Source: UTCHB3 sp002050155 (GTDB taxonomy: Bacteria; Bacteroidota; Ignavibacteria; Ignavibacteriales; Ignavibacteriaceae). From it: a DNA stretch of 64,000 nucleotides. The translations under genes and the position numbers were made by a program. The stretch is taken from positions 682,001 to 746,000 of the forward strand of contig CP129491.1 in the NCBI GenBank assembly GCA_030584105.1, written 5' to 3'. Of the stretch, positions 37,174-46,276 are shown piece after piece. The number at the start of each line of letters is the position of its first letter. The first letter of the stretch is position 1. Under the pieces are notes generated by a model. It saw only the letters and a program-made list of their open reading frames with translations. It made no database searches and was not told the DNA's origin.

Positions 37174-39297
37174 ATGAGAATGAGAATTTTACCATTTTTG
37201 GTATTTACAATTGTTCTTTCATTAGGAGTTACTTTAGGGCAGGCTAACTCCGTTGATTTGAAAGACGGAGGCGGAACCTTAATCGGTTCCTACCCATCGA
37301 TTACAGCCGCTTACGCAGCTATTGATTCGCCGATGACTCACGCATATTTGATTGAGTTGAAAGCTACTTACGACGGCACTTCGGAAACTTTTCCGATTCT
37401 GTTAACTCAAAAAGAGGGTGCAAGCAACGCAAACAGGATCACAATCAGACCCGCCGCAGGTATAGCCCTCTTGTCGTTAAGTGCCACTGTTACCAACAAT
37501 TCAATTTTCTATTTTAACGGCGGTGACTACATCACGATTGACGGAAGAGCCGGCGGTGTTGGTTCTTCGATAAATTTCTACATCGAAAATACAACCGCTA
37601 CAGGCTCACTTTCTAATACTATTCTAATCCAGAACGGTGCAACTAATATCGATCTGAAATTTCTTCACATGAAAAACAACCTTCAGAACACTGCCGGGCC
37701 GCGTGTTATTTTGCTTGGAACATCAGCGAGCAACCCTGAGGGTAACTCGAATATCTCCATTACTAACTGTAAATTAGAAGGAAGCCGCTCAGGTATTGCT
37801 TCCAGTGGTACGGCTGCAAACCCGAACAGAAACATCCTGATCGAAAACTGCGAGATTTACGACTGGGGCTACGCCGGCATTTGGCTGCTTTCAGCGTGCA
37901 CAGGCGTTGTTGTTAAAGACAATTTGATTTATGAGGTGCAAGGTTACAATAACACCATCGTTACGGGTATATCTGTAGGCTCTATTCCAAATCAAAGCCT
38001 GACTATTTCAGGTAATAAAATCTGGGGTATGAACAGCGCATCCACCAGTTCAACCTCAATGAGAGGAATAGTTTTAACCGCAGGAAACGGTGCTGACTAT
38101 TTTGTTTATAACAACTTCATTTCGCTGATGGAAAACGGGCCCAACAATGTAAGTGCATGCTACGGAACTTTGGTTTCAGGCACGGCTTCCAATAAATTCA
38201 ATCTGCGTTATGCATTCAACACAGTCAGAATTGGCGGCGTGCACAGCGGCGGAACTGCAGGAAATGCTGTTTCAGGTGCTTTTATTAAAACAAGTGCCAA
38301 CGATTCATCTACAATTTATGTGATGAACAATATCTTCCAAAACACAAGAACGGGAAATGTTGCCAATGCTTACCATGTGGGAAGTTTTGTCTCGCCGGTT
38401 GCCGGTATTGTAAGCATGGATTATAATGCAACTTATTCTACCGGGTCAGTCGATAATTTTGCCGCAGGGTGGGGAAGCTCCGGTTATAATGTAATTGGTG
38501 ACTACCAAACAGCCGCTGCACCTTTTGAAGCACATACCATTTTTAAGGGTGTTTCGTTTGTTTCCCCAACAGATTTGCACTTAGCAGCGCCTTCTGATAT
38601 TGACGCCGATCTGCAAGGCGTTGCATACGGTGGAATTATTGCCGATATAGATAACGACCCGCGCAACCCGGCGACCCCGTTCCGTGGCGCTGATGAAGGG
38701 CAAAACCCGATTCCGGTTGAACTGGCATCTTTTGTTTCTTCGGTTACAGGAAACAGTGTTCTGCTGAAATGGTCAACCGCTACCGAAAAGAACAACAACG
38801 GATTTGAAATTCAAAGAAGTGTTGCCGGTGGTGAATGGACGAACTTAGGGTTCGTTAAAGGACAAGGTACAACCGTTGGGATCACAGAATACTCATTTGC
38901 AGATAACGGTTTACAGCCGGGTAAATATTCCTACAGGCTGAAACAGGTTGATTACGACGGAACCTTTGAGTACCACAACCTTGCCGGTGAGGTATCGGTT
39001 GGAGTGCCTGAGAATTTCGGTATTTCGCAGAACTATCCGAATCCGTTTAATCCTTCAACAAAGATTGATTTTGCCGTTTCGGAAGAGGCAGCCGTAAAGA
39101 TTGAACTTTTTGACATCTCCGGTGCAAAAGTTGCAGATTTATTCAACAGCACCGCACAGCCTGGATATTACTCAGTGTTGGTAGATATACAGAATCTTGG
39201 GCTAAGTTCGGGTAACTATCTGTATCGCTACACCGCCACCCGTGTGCAGGATGGGAAAGTGTTCAACTTTGTTAAGAAATTGACTGTGCTTAAGTAG
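37174..39297 (+). CDS. Secreted right-handed beta-helix protein with T9SS sorting domain
   Basis: This 707-residue protein has an AGGAG ribosome-binding site and a signal peptide (ILPFLVFTIVLSLGVTLGQ). Residues ~60-430 show parallel beta-helix coils with N-rich turns (SNISITNCKLEGSRSGIA, RNILIENCEIYDWGYAGIW, NQSLTISGNKIWGM), as in pectate-lyase/NosD-like folds. A fibronectin-like segment follows (~510-610, VELASFVSSVTGNSVLLKWST). A T9SS type A domain ends the protein (NYPNPFNPSTKIDFAV ... SSGNYLYRYTATR). It is surface-exported. Polysaccharide binding or lysis is possible, but no catalytic residues can be assigned. It is unlinked to the 8-26 kb array. Confidence 0.88.
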   Translation: MRMRILPFLVFTIVLSLGVTLGQANSVDLKDGGGTLIGSYPSITAAYAAIDSPMTHAYLIELKATYDGTSETFPILLTQKEGASNANRITIRPAAGIALLSLSATVTNNSIFYFNGGDYITIDGRAGGVGSSINFYIENTTATGSLSNTILIQNGATNIDLKFLHMKNNLQNTAGPRVILLGTSASNPEGNSNISITNCKLEGSRSGIASSGTAANPNRNILIENCEIYDWGYAGIWLLSACTGVVVKDNLIYEVQGYNNTIVTGISVGSIPNQSLTISGNKIWGMNSASTSSTSMRGIVLTAGNGADYFVYNNFISLMENGPNNVSACYGTLVSGTASNKFNLRYAFNTVRIGGVHSGGTAGNAVSGAFIKTSANDSSTIYVMNNIFQNTRTGNVANAYHVGSFVSPVAGIVSMDYNATYSTGSVDNFAAGWGSSGYNVIGDYQTAAAPFEAHTIFKGVSFVSPTDLHLAAPSDIDADLQGVAYGGIIADIDNDPRNPATPFRGADEGQNPIPVELASFVSSVTGNSVLLKWSTATEKNNNGFEIQRSVAGGEWTNLGFVKGQGTTVGITEYSFADNGLQPGKYSYRLKQVDYDGTFEYHNLAGEVSVGVPENFGISQNYPNPFNPSTKIDFAVSEEAAVKIELFDISGAKVADLFNSTAQPGYYSVLVDIQNLGLSSGNYLYRYTATRVQDGKVFNFVKKLTVLK

Positions 39298-39481
39298 GTT
39301 TGAGGAAGTTTGAATAGTTACTTGAGAATGATTAAATAAATTAGTTGAAATTTTGATCTGAGGCTGACTACAGTCAAATAGTATTTATTGATCTTTGGCA
39401 AAAGAGCAAATAATATTAATAAGATTGTATTTTTCTATTGATTATGAAAACATTCACGAAAAGATCTAATCTTAAACTTAT

Positions 39482-39513
39482 AAAAAGGGCTGCGAAAAAA
39501 CAGCCCTTTTTTG
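39482..39513 (+). terminator. Rho-independent terminator
   Basis: AAAAGGGCTG-CGAAAAAA-CAGCCCTTTT with T runs on both strands lies between the convergent T9SS gene and the helicase cassette and could serve both. The rest of 39298-39649 is A+T-rich with nothing else recognisable. Confidence 0.85.
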
Positions 39514-39649
39514 TAAAATCATTATTATAGAAGGTAAGTAATCTTAAATTAGAAAGATTTGATTGTATGCCAATATAAGTTAATATAGTCAAAAAAGTTT
39601 TTCGCTAAAAGTATTAATAATTTGCCGAAGTAAATTTTTTAGCGATAAC

Positions 39650-41287
39650 TTAACTTTCTTCCTTGAACACGGTGCGTAAATACACATAAGGATCAGGAGC
39701 TCTAATAAGGTTGATTAATTCGTTAAAACGCTCAGTTTGATAATCAATGCGTGCATCATTGACTGCAATAATTTCTTTTTCTTTATTTTCAGGGAGGGTA
39801 TCAAATAATCGCTTTATAAATAATTTTTTATCTATAGCCGGAGAATACTCTACATTACCTATTAAATCCTGTTCATAAACATAGTTTATTATTTGTTGAA
39901 GGTCTCTTCCTAATTTTTTTGCAGCGATTATAAAACTATTTCCTAACGATGCATTCTTGATTTCTAACCACAAGGGAGTATCGTTTTTAAATCGTATCGA
40001 ATCAGGTCCTCCGTTAACTTCACCAACGATTTCAATTAATCCCAACCTTTCAAGATAATATCTTAAGACAGAAATATTAATTTTTCCGTTTTTCAATGTA
40101 GAAAAGGACACTGAAGAAATTGAATTTTTATCTTTCTTACTAAGTAAATGGTCAATCCCTTTTGAAATCTTTTCACTCGTGAATCTTCCTCTTTTATATT
40201 CATTAATATTAGCGGTAATATTTTTTTTACTCCAAAATAACAAACATTTACACTCTTTGCAGATTTCTTTTACTCTGGCACCCCTGCCAACTTGTTGGTA
40301 ATAGTCTTCAATTGACTTTGGAAGATGATATTGGATAATTGTATCAATATCAGGTATATTCATTCCCATTCCAAATGCAGTGGTAGTGAAAAGTACATTA
40401 ATTTTACCTGTCTTGAATAAATTATATTTTTCTTTTTTTTGAGTTTCATCTAAGTCAGCATGGAAATAGTCTCCAACAAGACCGTTGATTGGTTCATCAA
40501 TGTTAAATTTTTTTGATAATTCTTCACATTTCTTTTTTGAATAAAAATAGATCAATATTTTCTTAGAGTTATTAGTCTTAAGAAATTCTATAATCCGATT
40601 CCATTTATCAACTCCCGCTGTTTTATCTGCAATTTCTTCAAAAAACAGTTTTAATTCTTGACGAATTAAGTTATTATTACTATAGAAAATATTCTTAATA
40701 TTAAATTCCGTTTTAATATCTTTAATAGCTTTTTGTGACAAAGTAGCTGTGAGAGCTAAAACAGTTGAATGAATACCATTGAATCTTAAAAAATTAATGA
40801 ATCTTGGAATTTCTCCATATTCTGGTCTGAAATCATATCCCCACTGACTTATGCAGTGTGCTTCATCTATAACAACTAAGTCTATCTGAATTTTGGAGTG
40901 TAGAATTGCAGCACGAAAATAAGAATCTTGTAACCTTTCCGGTGAAACATAAATAAAGCGATAACTAATAGTCTCTAAGTTTCTTAAGATCTTTCTTTGC
41001 TCTGAAAACGGGATATCACTGTTGAATGAGAGAGCTTGAATATTCTTTGAAATTAGAAAATTAACTTGCTCCTGCATTAAAGCTTTTAATGGTGAAATTA
41101 CTAAAGTTGTATGTTCAGAACTTAGACCGGCTAAATAATAAACAAGTGACTTGCCTCCTCCGGTTGGTACGATAGTAAGAGAATTATTCTTTTTTGATAA
41201 TGACTCTATTGCTTGCTTTTGATAGGGATAAAGAAAAGGAATTTCTTTTTCAGAAAAATAATTTCTATAACTTTTAAGAATATCCAT
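39650..41287 (-). CDS. RecQ-like superfamily 2 DNA helicase (third gene of cassette)
   Basis: The protein has 545 residues. Motif 0/I is YPYQKQAIESL ... PTGGGKS (residues 42-47), motif II is IDEAHCISQWGYDFRPEY (DEAH at 141-144), motif III is ALTATLS, and motifs V-VI are FTTTAFGMGMNIPDIDTIIQYHLPKSIEDYYQQVGRGAR. This is the RecQ pattern, with a Cys trio (ICKECKC) directly after motif VI where RecQ binds zinc. There is no HRDC domain. The C-terminal ~170 residues are unassigned and include a winged-helix-like stretch. It starts one base after the preceding gene ends, so it is the last gene of a tight operon. DNA unwinding is expected. Its role in defence or repair is inference. Confidence 0.88.
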   Translation of the reverse strand: MDILKSYRNYFSEKEIPFLYPYQKQAIESLSKKNNSLTIVPTGGGKSLVYYLAGLSSEHTTLVISPLKALMQEQVNFLISKNIQALSFNSDIPFSEQRKILRNLETISYRFIYVSPERLQDSYFRAAILHSKIQIDLVVIDEAHCISQWGYDFRPEYGEIPRFINFLRFNGIHSTVLALTATLSQKAIKDIKTEFNIKNIFYSNNNLIRQELKLFFEEIADKTAGVDKWNRIIEFLKTNNSKKILIYFYSKKKCEELSKKFNIDEPINGLVGDYFHADLDETQKKEKYNLFKTGKINVLFTTTAFGMGMNIPDIDTIIQYHLPKSIEDYYQQVGRGARVKEICKECKCLLFWSKKNITANINEYKRGRFTSEKISKGIDHLLSKKDKNSISSVSFSTLKNGKINISVLRYYLERLGLIEIVGEVNGGPDSIRFKNDTPLWLEIKNASLGNSFIIAAKKLGRDLQQIINYVYEQDLIGNVEYSPAIDKKLFIKRLFDTLPENKEKEIIAVNDARIDYQTERFNELINLIRAPDPYVYLRTVFKEES

Positions 41288-41288
41288 G

Positions 41289-42176
41289 TCAATTTAATCC
41301 TGTATATTCCCAAGTATAAAGTTTTTCAATTTCTTTTTTCTTCGTTTTTGCATATTCAACTAACATGAAATTCAAGTACCCGTAACGCAAATCTTGATTC
41401 ATTTGAATTTTATAGTTTTGGAATTTTTTCTCTAATAAAAGAGTAAGGTGGTTTGCATAAAAACAGAAACGAGGATATTCATAATTCCATTGATGACTGG
41501 TCCTCGATCTTCCGTCTTTATTCTCATCAATAATAAATTCATCAGCATTTGTGAAAAAATACATCCCCCAGAGAGACCTACGAGTCATTATTGGAAATAC
41601 TTTAGGATACATTCTATATAATAATTCGGACCTTATTCCTAAGCCAATCACCCCAGATAAAAGGAGATCTTCATCATCTAAATAATCTAATTGAAGATCC
41701 TCTATTTTTAGAACTCTCCTCATATCGATTTTTGTAAACTTTTCTTTAACATACTCTTTTGATTTGTTTAAAATTTCCTTAACGCAAACATAAATTTCAC
41801 GAGGGGTTGCATTATCAAAACTATCGCGATATCTTTCTAATTCGGGGTTACTCATATCACGCAGTGAAGATCTGACAGTCCATAATTTTTCACCAAAGAC
41901 ATTATTCTTAAATGCATCCAGATCCTCTTCCATAGCTATCAGATTTTCATCTGAGAAATGGTAGCGACATTCCTTGATATCAGCTTCAATCTCATCTTCA
42001 ACATTTTTTACCTTATCTTTTAATTCTTTAATCTCTTTCTTATTGTCCTGGACTACTCTCATACCTCCAAGCGTAAGATTTTCACTTTCAAGAATGCCAA
42101 AAGTTTCTTTCAACAAGAGTGGGAAATTTTCATCAAGTTTTTTCTTCATTTCTTTGATGGGTATTGGTTCATTCAT
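41289..42176 (-). CDS. Uncharacterised protein of the helicase cassette (second gene)
   Basis: This 295-residue protein has no signal peptide or membrane segment and no family that I recognise. Residues ~50-75 form a charged coiled coil (KKEIKELKDKVKNVEDEIEADIKE). The C-terminal half is rich in aromatic residues (YRMYPKVFPIMTRRSLWGMYFFTNADEFII, HQWNYEYPRFCFYANHLTLLLEKKFQNY). The start overlaps the end of the NERD-helicase gene by 8 bp and the stop abuts the RecQ-like gene, so it is translationally coupled to both. It is probably a specificity or adaptor subunit, or an effector. Nothing in it identifies a catalytic site with confidence. Confidence 0.8.
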   Translation of the reverse strand: MNEPIPIKEMKKKLDENFPLLLKETFGILESENLTLGGMRVVQDNKKEIKELKDKVKNVEDEIEADIKECRYHFSDENLIAMEEDLDAFKNNVFGEKLWTVRSSLRDMSNPELERYRDSFDNATPREIYVCVKEILNKSKEYVKEKFTKIDMRRVLKIEDLQLDYLDDEDLLLSGVIGLGIRSELLYRMYPKVFPIMTRRSLWGMYFFTNADEFIIDENKDGRSRTSHQWNYEYPRFCFYANHLTLLLEKKFQNYKIQMNQDLRYGYLNFMLVEYAKTKKKEIEKLYTWEYTGLN

Positions 42177-43833
42177 AACGATTCTCCATTAATAAATTTT
42201 TTATAATTTCTGCTGTTGGTACAGAAATCCCATTTTTATTGCAAAATTCTTTTTTCATTGGATGTTCATTATCATCAATAAAAAGATAGAGTGCAAACCG
42301 GCTTCTTGTTATCGCCATATATAATTCTCGTTTGTAAACTTCATCTATGAAATGCTGATATGTAACATCGATTAAAATTATAAACCGATTGTCCAAACCT
42401 TTAAATTTACGAAAAGTTGTTACTTCAATTTCATTTATTAAAGGTCCGCAAATTGATTTACCCATACCTTTCATACTAAGAATTGAAATAGATCGGCTCG
42501 GAACCTTTTGATTAATTATCAAGTCATTGATTGTTTTTTTTACTTCATTTTCGATTTCTTCCTTAAATAAATACACGGTGGGGGATTCACCTATGGATAA
42601 AGAAAAATCACTATTTGTAGAATAATCAGCATCAATGATGTTCAGGGCTGCTCTACCAATTTCTAGTGGATTTCGCAGATTCCGATTTAAAATAAAAACA
42701 AAATCATGGTAATTTTCAAAGGGATCACTAATTTTAATATTCCTTGAATATGCAATTTGTAAAGGATCATAAAAATAAATAAAATTACCTTTATCTATGT
42801 AAGCATTACGAATATTTTCAAAGAATTCTGGTTTTAAATCCTGAGCTTCATCTATAATGCACACATCAAATTTATCTAAGTTTTCGTCTGCTACTTCTGA
42901 AAAGGAATCTATAATATAATTAAAATCTGTTTCCTCATTAAAATCTATAGGTATCCGTGTTGGATAATGGGTAAATAAAAAATCACGGGCATAGCGATAA
43001 AAAGTAGAAACAGTTACTTCATTTTTGAGTTGATTCTCTAAAAAGTCAGCTAAACCCCTATTTGAACATAGATAAAGAACTTTTTTCCCACTTTCAGAAT
43101 AAAGATGAGCTAAATGTAATGCAACAAAGGTTTTGCCGGTACCAGCCCGACCTTTGACCCTAAAAATCGAGTTTTCTCGTAACGATCGACAAATATTTTC
43201 TTGCTCAGAGGTGAGTTCATAGTATAACTCATCTGTCTCATTCATTCTCACTAATAAGTTTCTTGCAATTTTAAATGGTGAATGAAGAATTTTCTTTATT
43301 TCCTCTTTTACTTTTTCATTAGTTATTGTGGAAGAATTTCTGGAAAGATTTCTGAAAGCCTTTTCCGGATTAGCTAAAGCATTCAAATCCAATAATATTT
43401 CTTCATTGAGATTTGGAGGGTAAGAAATATTCCATTCTATATCTGGAAACCAGACGCAATGATAAACCCAACAAATTTTATCGAGTTTCTTAAGTTTAAG
43501 TTTGTTAATTATTTCATATTTTGTTCTTGCAGCTTGTTCTTCCGGATTTTGAATTTGATTGCCATTTGTATAATATTTACCATTATTTCTAAATTCGATA
43601 CTTCCACCTTTTACTTCAATAACAATAATCCCACAATCTGGATGAAATACAATAAAATCACCTTCTCCTTGGCTATTTTTTCTAACTGGCACTGATGGGT
43701 TCTTTACCCAACGCCAACTGTGACAAACCATCCAGCTATCGTCTAATTTATTTTTCAATGCTTCATAGATTTTTTTCTCCCCATAGCTGGGAGTATTATA
43801 ATATTTAAACGAATCAGGTATCATTACAGCCAT
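42169..43833 (-). CDS. NERD-nuclease-domain UvrD-like DNA helicase (first gene of cassette)
   Basis: The ATG at 43833 has AAGGGAAA before it, giving 554 residues. The frame is open to 43938, but without a ribosome-binding site. Residues ~14-110 are a NERD (nuclease-related) domain of the PD-(D/E)xK type: YGEKKIYEAL, then GEGDFIVFHPDCGIIVIEVKGG, with D59, E73 and K75 as likely catalytic residues. A superfamily 1 helicase follows: Walker A VKGRAGTGKTFVALHLA near 225, DEAQDL near 327, and the UvrD C-terminal motif ELYMAITRSRFALYL. The domain pair recurs in bacterial defence and DNA-processing loci. The gene overlaps the next one by 8 bp. It is visibly more A+T-rich than the flanking housekeeping genes, suggesting transfer. 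Confidence 0.88.
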   Translation of the reverse strand: MAVMIPDSFKYYNTPSYGEKKIYEALKNKLDDSWMVCHSWRWVKNPSVPVRKNSQGEGDFIVFHPDCGIIVIEVKGGSIEFRNNGKYYTNGNQIQNPEEQAARTKYEIINKLKLKKLDKICWVYHCVWFPDIEWNISYPPNLNEEILLDLNALANPEKAFRNLSRNSSTITNEKVKEEIKKILHSPFKIARNLLVRMNETDELYYELTSEQENICRSLRENSIFRVKGRAGTGKTFVALHLAHLYSESGKKVLYLCSNRGLADFLENQLKNEVTVSTFYRYARDFLFTHYPTRIPIDFNEETDFNYIIDSFSEVADENLDKFDVCIIDEAQDLKPEFFENIRNAYIDKGNFIYFYDPLQIAYSRNIKISDPFENYHDFVFILNRNLRNPLEIGRAALNIIDADYSTNSDFSLSIGESPTVYLFKEEIENEVKKTINDLIINQKVPSRSISILSMKGMGKSICGPLINEIEVTTFRKFKGLDNRFIILIDVTYQHFIDEVYKRELYMAITRSRFALYLFIDDNEHPMKKEFCNKNGISVPTAEIIKNLLMENRYE

Positions 43834-44198
43834 ATATTTCCCTTGTATTAGGCAATTGAATGAAAAAATCCTAATAGAGAATATTTCTTTTCGAAAACGC
43901 TTTAAGTGATCGAATCTTTTTTTTTTCTCTTTTATCAAACAAAAAATTCAATATAGTTAAGTTAATATAAAAATTTTACCTTCGAAAACAAAGGACATTT
44001 TGAAAATTAATGCAGAGGGTATAAGCAATTTGGATTTGATTGAAAATTCAGAAGAGTAGTACGGTCATGTTTAAGGAAAAATAAATACAGCCATTTTAGT
44101 TTTATATAATTGGCTAAAACCTATTATGAAAATTCCACATAAATAACATTAAGAAAATCAGTTTTTTTAATTTTCTATGATAGTTGCTGATTATCAAC
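43834..44198. other. A+T-rich leader of the helicase cassette
   Basis: No gene is seen. It contains CAATATAGTTAAGTTAATATA at 43949-43969 (overlapping the untranslated open frame upstream of the ATG), similar to CAATATAAGTTAATATA at 39571 beyond the last gene of the cassette. Confidence 0.4.
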
Positions 44199-44230
44199 AA
44201 AAAAGGGTCGGTGAAAACCGACCCTTTTTT
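44199..44230 (-). terminator. Rho-independent terminator of tpx
   Basis: AAAAAAGGGTCGGT-GAAA-ACCGACCCTTTTTT is a perfect symmetric hairpin with T runs on either strand. It lies beyond the tpx stop and its repeat tail and would also insulate the helicase cassette. Confidence 0.92.
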
Positions 44231-44301
44231 ATAAGTTTTAATTCAATGGGGAAGTTGAAAAGTTATTAAAGCAGGTTTAATTTGGGATAAAATTCTTTTG
44301 A

Positions 44302-44512
44302 CTTCAAAGAAACGCCAAAAGTCTGCTTCAAAGAAGTACTAAAAAAAATTACTTCACAAAAGTGCCCAAAAATCCCGCTTCAGAGTAGCACTAAAAGACA
44401 GCATCTAAGTAGCATTAAAATCCTGCTTTAGTGTGTCGCAGAAAAACCTGTTTTAGGGAGACACCAAAAACCCTGCCTTAAAGAAACATTCCCTAAAAAC
44501 CCTACTTCAAAG
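44302..44512. repeat. Degenerate ~25-bp tandem repeats at the 3' end of tpx
   Basis: About eight diverged units of 24-28 bp follow the theme CTTCAAAGAAGCACTAAAAATCCTG. Unit starts are marked by CTTCAAAG, CTTCACAA, CTTCAGAG, CATCTAAG, CTTTAGTG, TTTTAGGG and CCTTAAAG. The rightmost unit contains the last codons and stop of tpx (CTTTGAAGTAG on the minus strand). Confidence 0.7.
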
Positions 44513-45002
44513 CGTTGAGGGCTTTCTCATAGTCGGGTTCTTGGGTGATTTCAGGAACTTGTTCTGTGTATTTAACATTTCCGTCTTCATCGAGTACGAC
44601 CACGGCTCTGGAGTAAAGGCCTGCCAGTTTACCGTCTTCCATAATCACACCGTAATCTTTCCCGAATGTTGAGCTTTTGAATCCGCTTACGCCGTGCACT
44701 CTATCCAATCCTTCAGCCGCACAGAATCTTTTGTGCGCAAAAGGTAAATCCATCGACACATCCAAAACAACGGTGTTATCCACAGCCGAAGATTTTGCGT
44801 TAAATGTTCTGATTGATGTTGAACAAACGGGTGTATCTAAGCTTGGGAAGATGTTCAACAAAACTTTTTTCCCTTTGAAGTCGCTCAAAGAAACTTCGGA
44901 AAGGTCTTCTTTTACGAGTTTGAAATCAGGTGCCTTGCTTCCTACAGCGGGAAGGGAACCGTAAGTATTAACTTTTTCGCCGTGAAATTTTATTTCTGCC
45001 AT
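44502..45002 (-). CDS. tpx: Thiol peroxidase
   Basis: This 166-residue atypical 2-Cys peroxiredoxin reduces peroxides and is recycled by thioredoxin. The peroxidatic Cys is C60 in FPSLDTPVCSTSIRTFN and the resolving Cys is C94 in FCAAEGL, the Tpx spacing. AGGAAA precedes the ATG. It follows the AI-2E-type permease gene by 43 bp on the same strand and may share its transcript. It ends in the repeat tail described separately. Confidence 0.97.
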   Translation of the reverse strand: MAEIKFHGEKVNTYGSLPAVGSKAPDFKLVKEDLSEVSLSDFKGKKVLLNIFPSLDTPVCSTSIRTFNAKSSAVDNTVVLDVSMDLPFAHKRFCAAEGLDRVHGVSGFKSSTFGKDYGVIMEDGKLAGLYSRAVVVLDEDGNVKYTEQVPEITQEPDYEKALNALK

Positions 45003-45045
45003 TTTATTTCCTTTAATTTTAATTTATTGATATTAGGCAAAACGC

Positions 45046-46188
45046 TTATTTGTCTTTTTTAGTTTCAGATTCGTGCGTTGAATCAAAACTTTTAGTAATA
45101 ATAGTAGTCGGGTCCCAGGTTCTCAGTCTGTTTCCCTGGGTATCTTCGGGGAACCCCATAATCCTGCCAAAAATAGCAGTATCGGGAAATTGCTCCAACA
45201 TTACTTTCGTGATAACAAGCATCGGAATGCTCAGGAACAAACCGCTCACGCCCCAGAGAAAGCCCCAAAAAACCAGACCAAAAATTGCAGTAATTGTGTT
45301 CAGACGCAGTTTGTTACCCATCATCACCGGCTCGACGATATTACCCATTCCCATTTGAATTACGGTCAGCAAAATCAAGACAGTGCCCGGCACGAAAATA
45401 TCATCATACTGAATCAGCGCCATAAGTGAGGGAAAGAGTACGGAAATAATCGCCCCGATAAATGGTATGAAATGCAGCAGAAAAGCAACAAAACCCCATA
45501 AGAATGCAAACTTGATCTCAAAGACCACACACACCACATACACCAAGATTCCAACCACCAAATTAATAAAAAGCTTGATGTTTGCATAGGTGTAAATAAA
45601 CTTTTGAATAGTAATGTAGGTGCTTGTAACTATTTCCAGTTTATCCCTTCCGGCAACATATCTTAAATAGCGCCGGTAGTTAGGGAGTGAGAATAAAAAG
45701 ACCACAAAATAGACAGAGAACCAGAAAAACCCGTTAGTGAAAGAGGTGAACGAAGCGACAATTCCCTTTGCCGCATTTGTTACAAAATCTTTAGAAAGCA
45801 GCTGACTGAGTTCTTTGTTTACGCTGATTGTTGTGTGAAAACGCTCGTTAATGAATCTTTCCAAGCCTGACGCAAGCCAATCAATTCGATGAGTTAATGT
45901 TTTAGCGAAATCGTCGCTTTGCGTACTAATTTCCACCACGGTTGATGAAATTATGAGATACATCAGGAACAAAATCCCGAGAGTAATGATGGAAATAGAG
46001 GGGATAATCAGGTAAAACGGTATCTTTTTATTACGAAGAAAGATGGTCAGCGGCTGGTACATTGAAGCAGCCAAAAAGGCAAAAATCAACGGAATTACGA
46101 TCGCTGAAAAAATTGAAAGGAGGTAAAAAGCGACCACAACCGCAAGAAAAAGAAGTGTTACAGAGATTCTGCTTAGGTATTTTTCCAT
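45046..46188 (-). CDS. AI-2E family transporter (putative permease)
   Basis: The product is 380 residues from ATG 46188. An in-frame TTG four codons earlier is less likely. Seven to eight membrane helices are visible, with the family pattern ALIQYDDIF ... IVEPVMMGNKLRLNTITAIFGLVFWGFLWGVSGLFLSIPMLVITKVML near the C-terminus. Family members export signals or act as Na+/H+ antiporters, and the substrate is uncertain. The protein has a short polar tail. It lies between asnS, from which a terminator separates it, and tpx, which is 43 bp downstream. Confidence 0.88.
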   Translation of the reverse strand: MEKYLSRISVTLLFLAVVVAFYLLSIFSAIVIPLIFAFLAASMYQPLTIFLRNKKIPFYLIIPSISIITLGILFLMYLIISSTVVEISTQSDDFAKTLTHRIDWLASGLERFINERFHTTISVNKELSQLLSKDFVTNAAKGIVASFTSFTNGFFWFSVYFVVFLFSLPNYRRYLRYVAGRDKLEIVTSTYITIQKFIYTYANIKLFINLVVGILVYVVCVVFEIKFAFLWGFVAFLLHFIPFIGAIISVLFPSLMALIQYDDIFVPGTVLILLTVIQMGMGNIVEPVMMGNKLRLNTITAIFGLVFWGFLWGVSGLFLSIPMLVITKVMLEQFPDTAIFGRIMGFPEDTQGNRLRTWDPTTIITKSFDSTHESETKKDK

Positions 46189-46233
46189 TTTAAACTTCAA
46201 AATTGATTAAGCAAAATAAATTAATTAATTCGT

Positions 46234-46271
46234 ATAAAAAAAGCGGTTAAACAAAAAAGATTTAACCGCTT
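46234..46271 (-). terminator. Rho-independent terminator of asnS
   Basis: On the minus strand AAGCGGTTAAA-TCTTTTTTG-TTTAACCGCTT is followed by TTTTT, just after the asnS stop. Confidence 0.9.
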
Positions 46272-46276
46272 AAAAA

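Noticed and set aside
43834..43938. 35-residue N-terminal extension of the NERD-helicase
   Set aside because: Lysine-rich, precedes the conserved domain, and has no ribosome-binding site, whereas ATG 43833 has AAGGGA.
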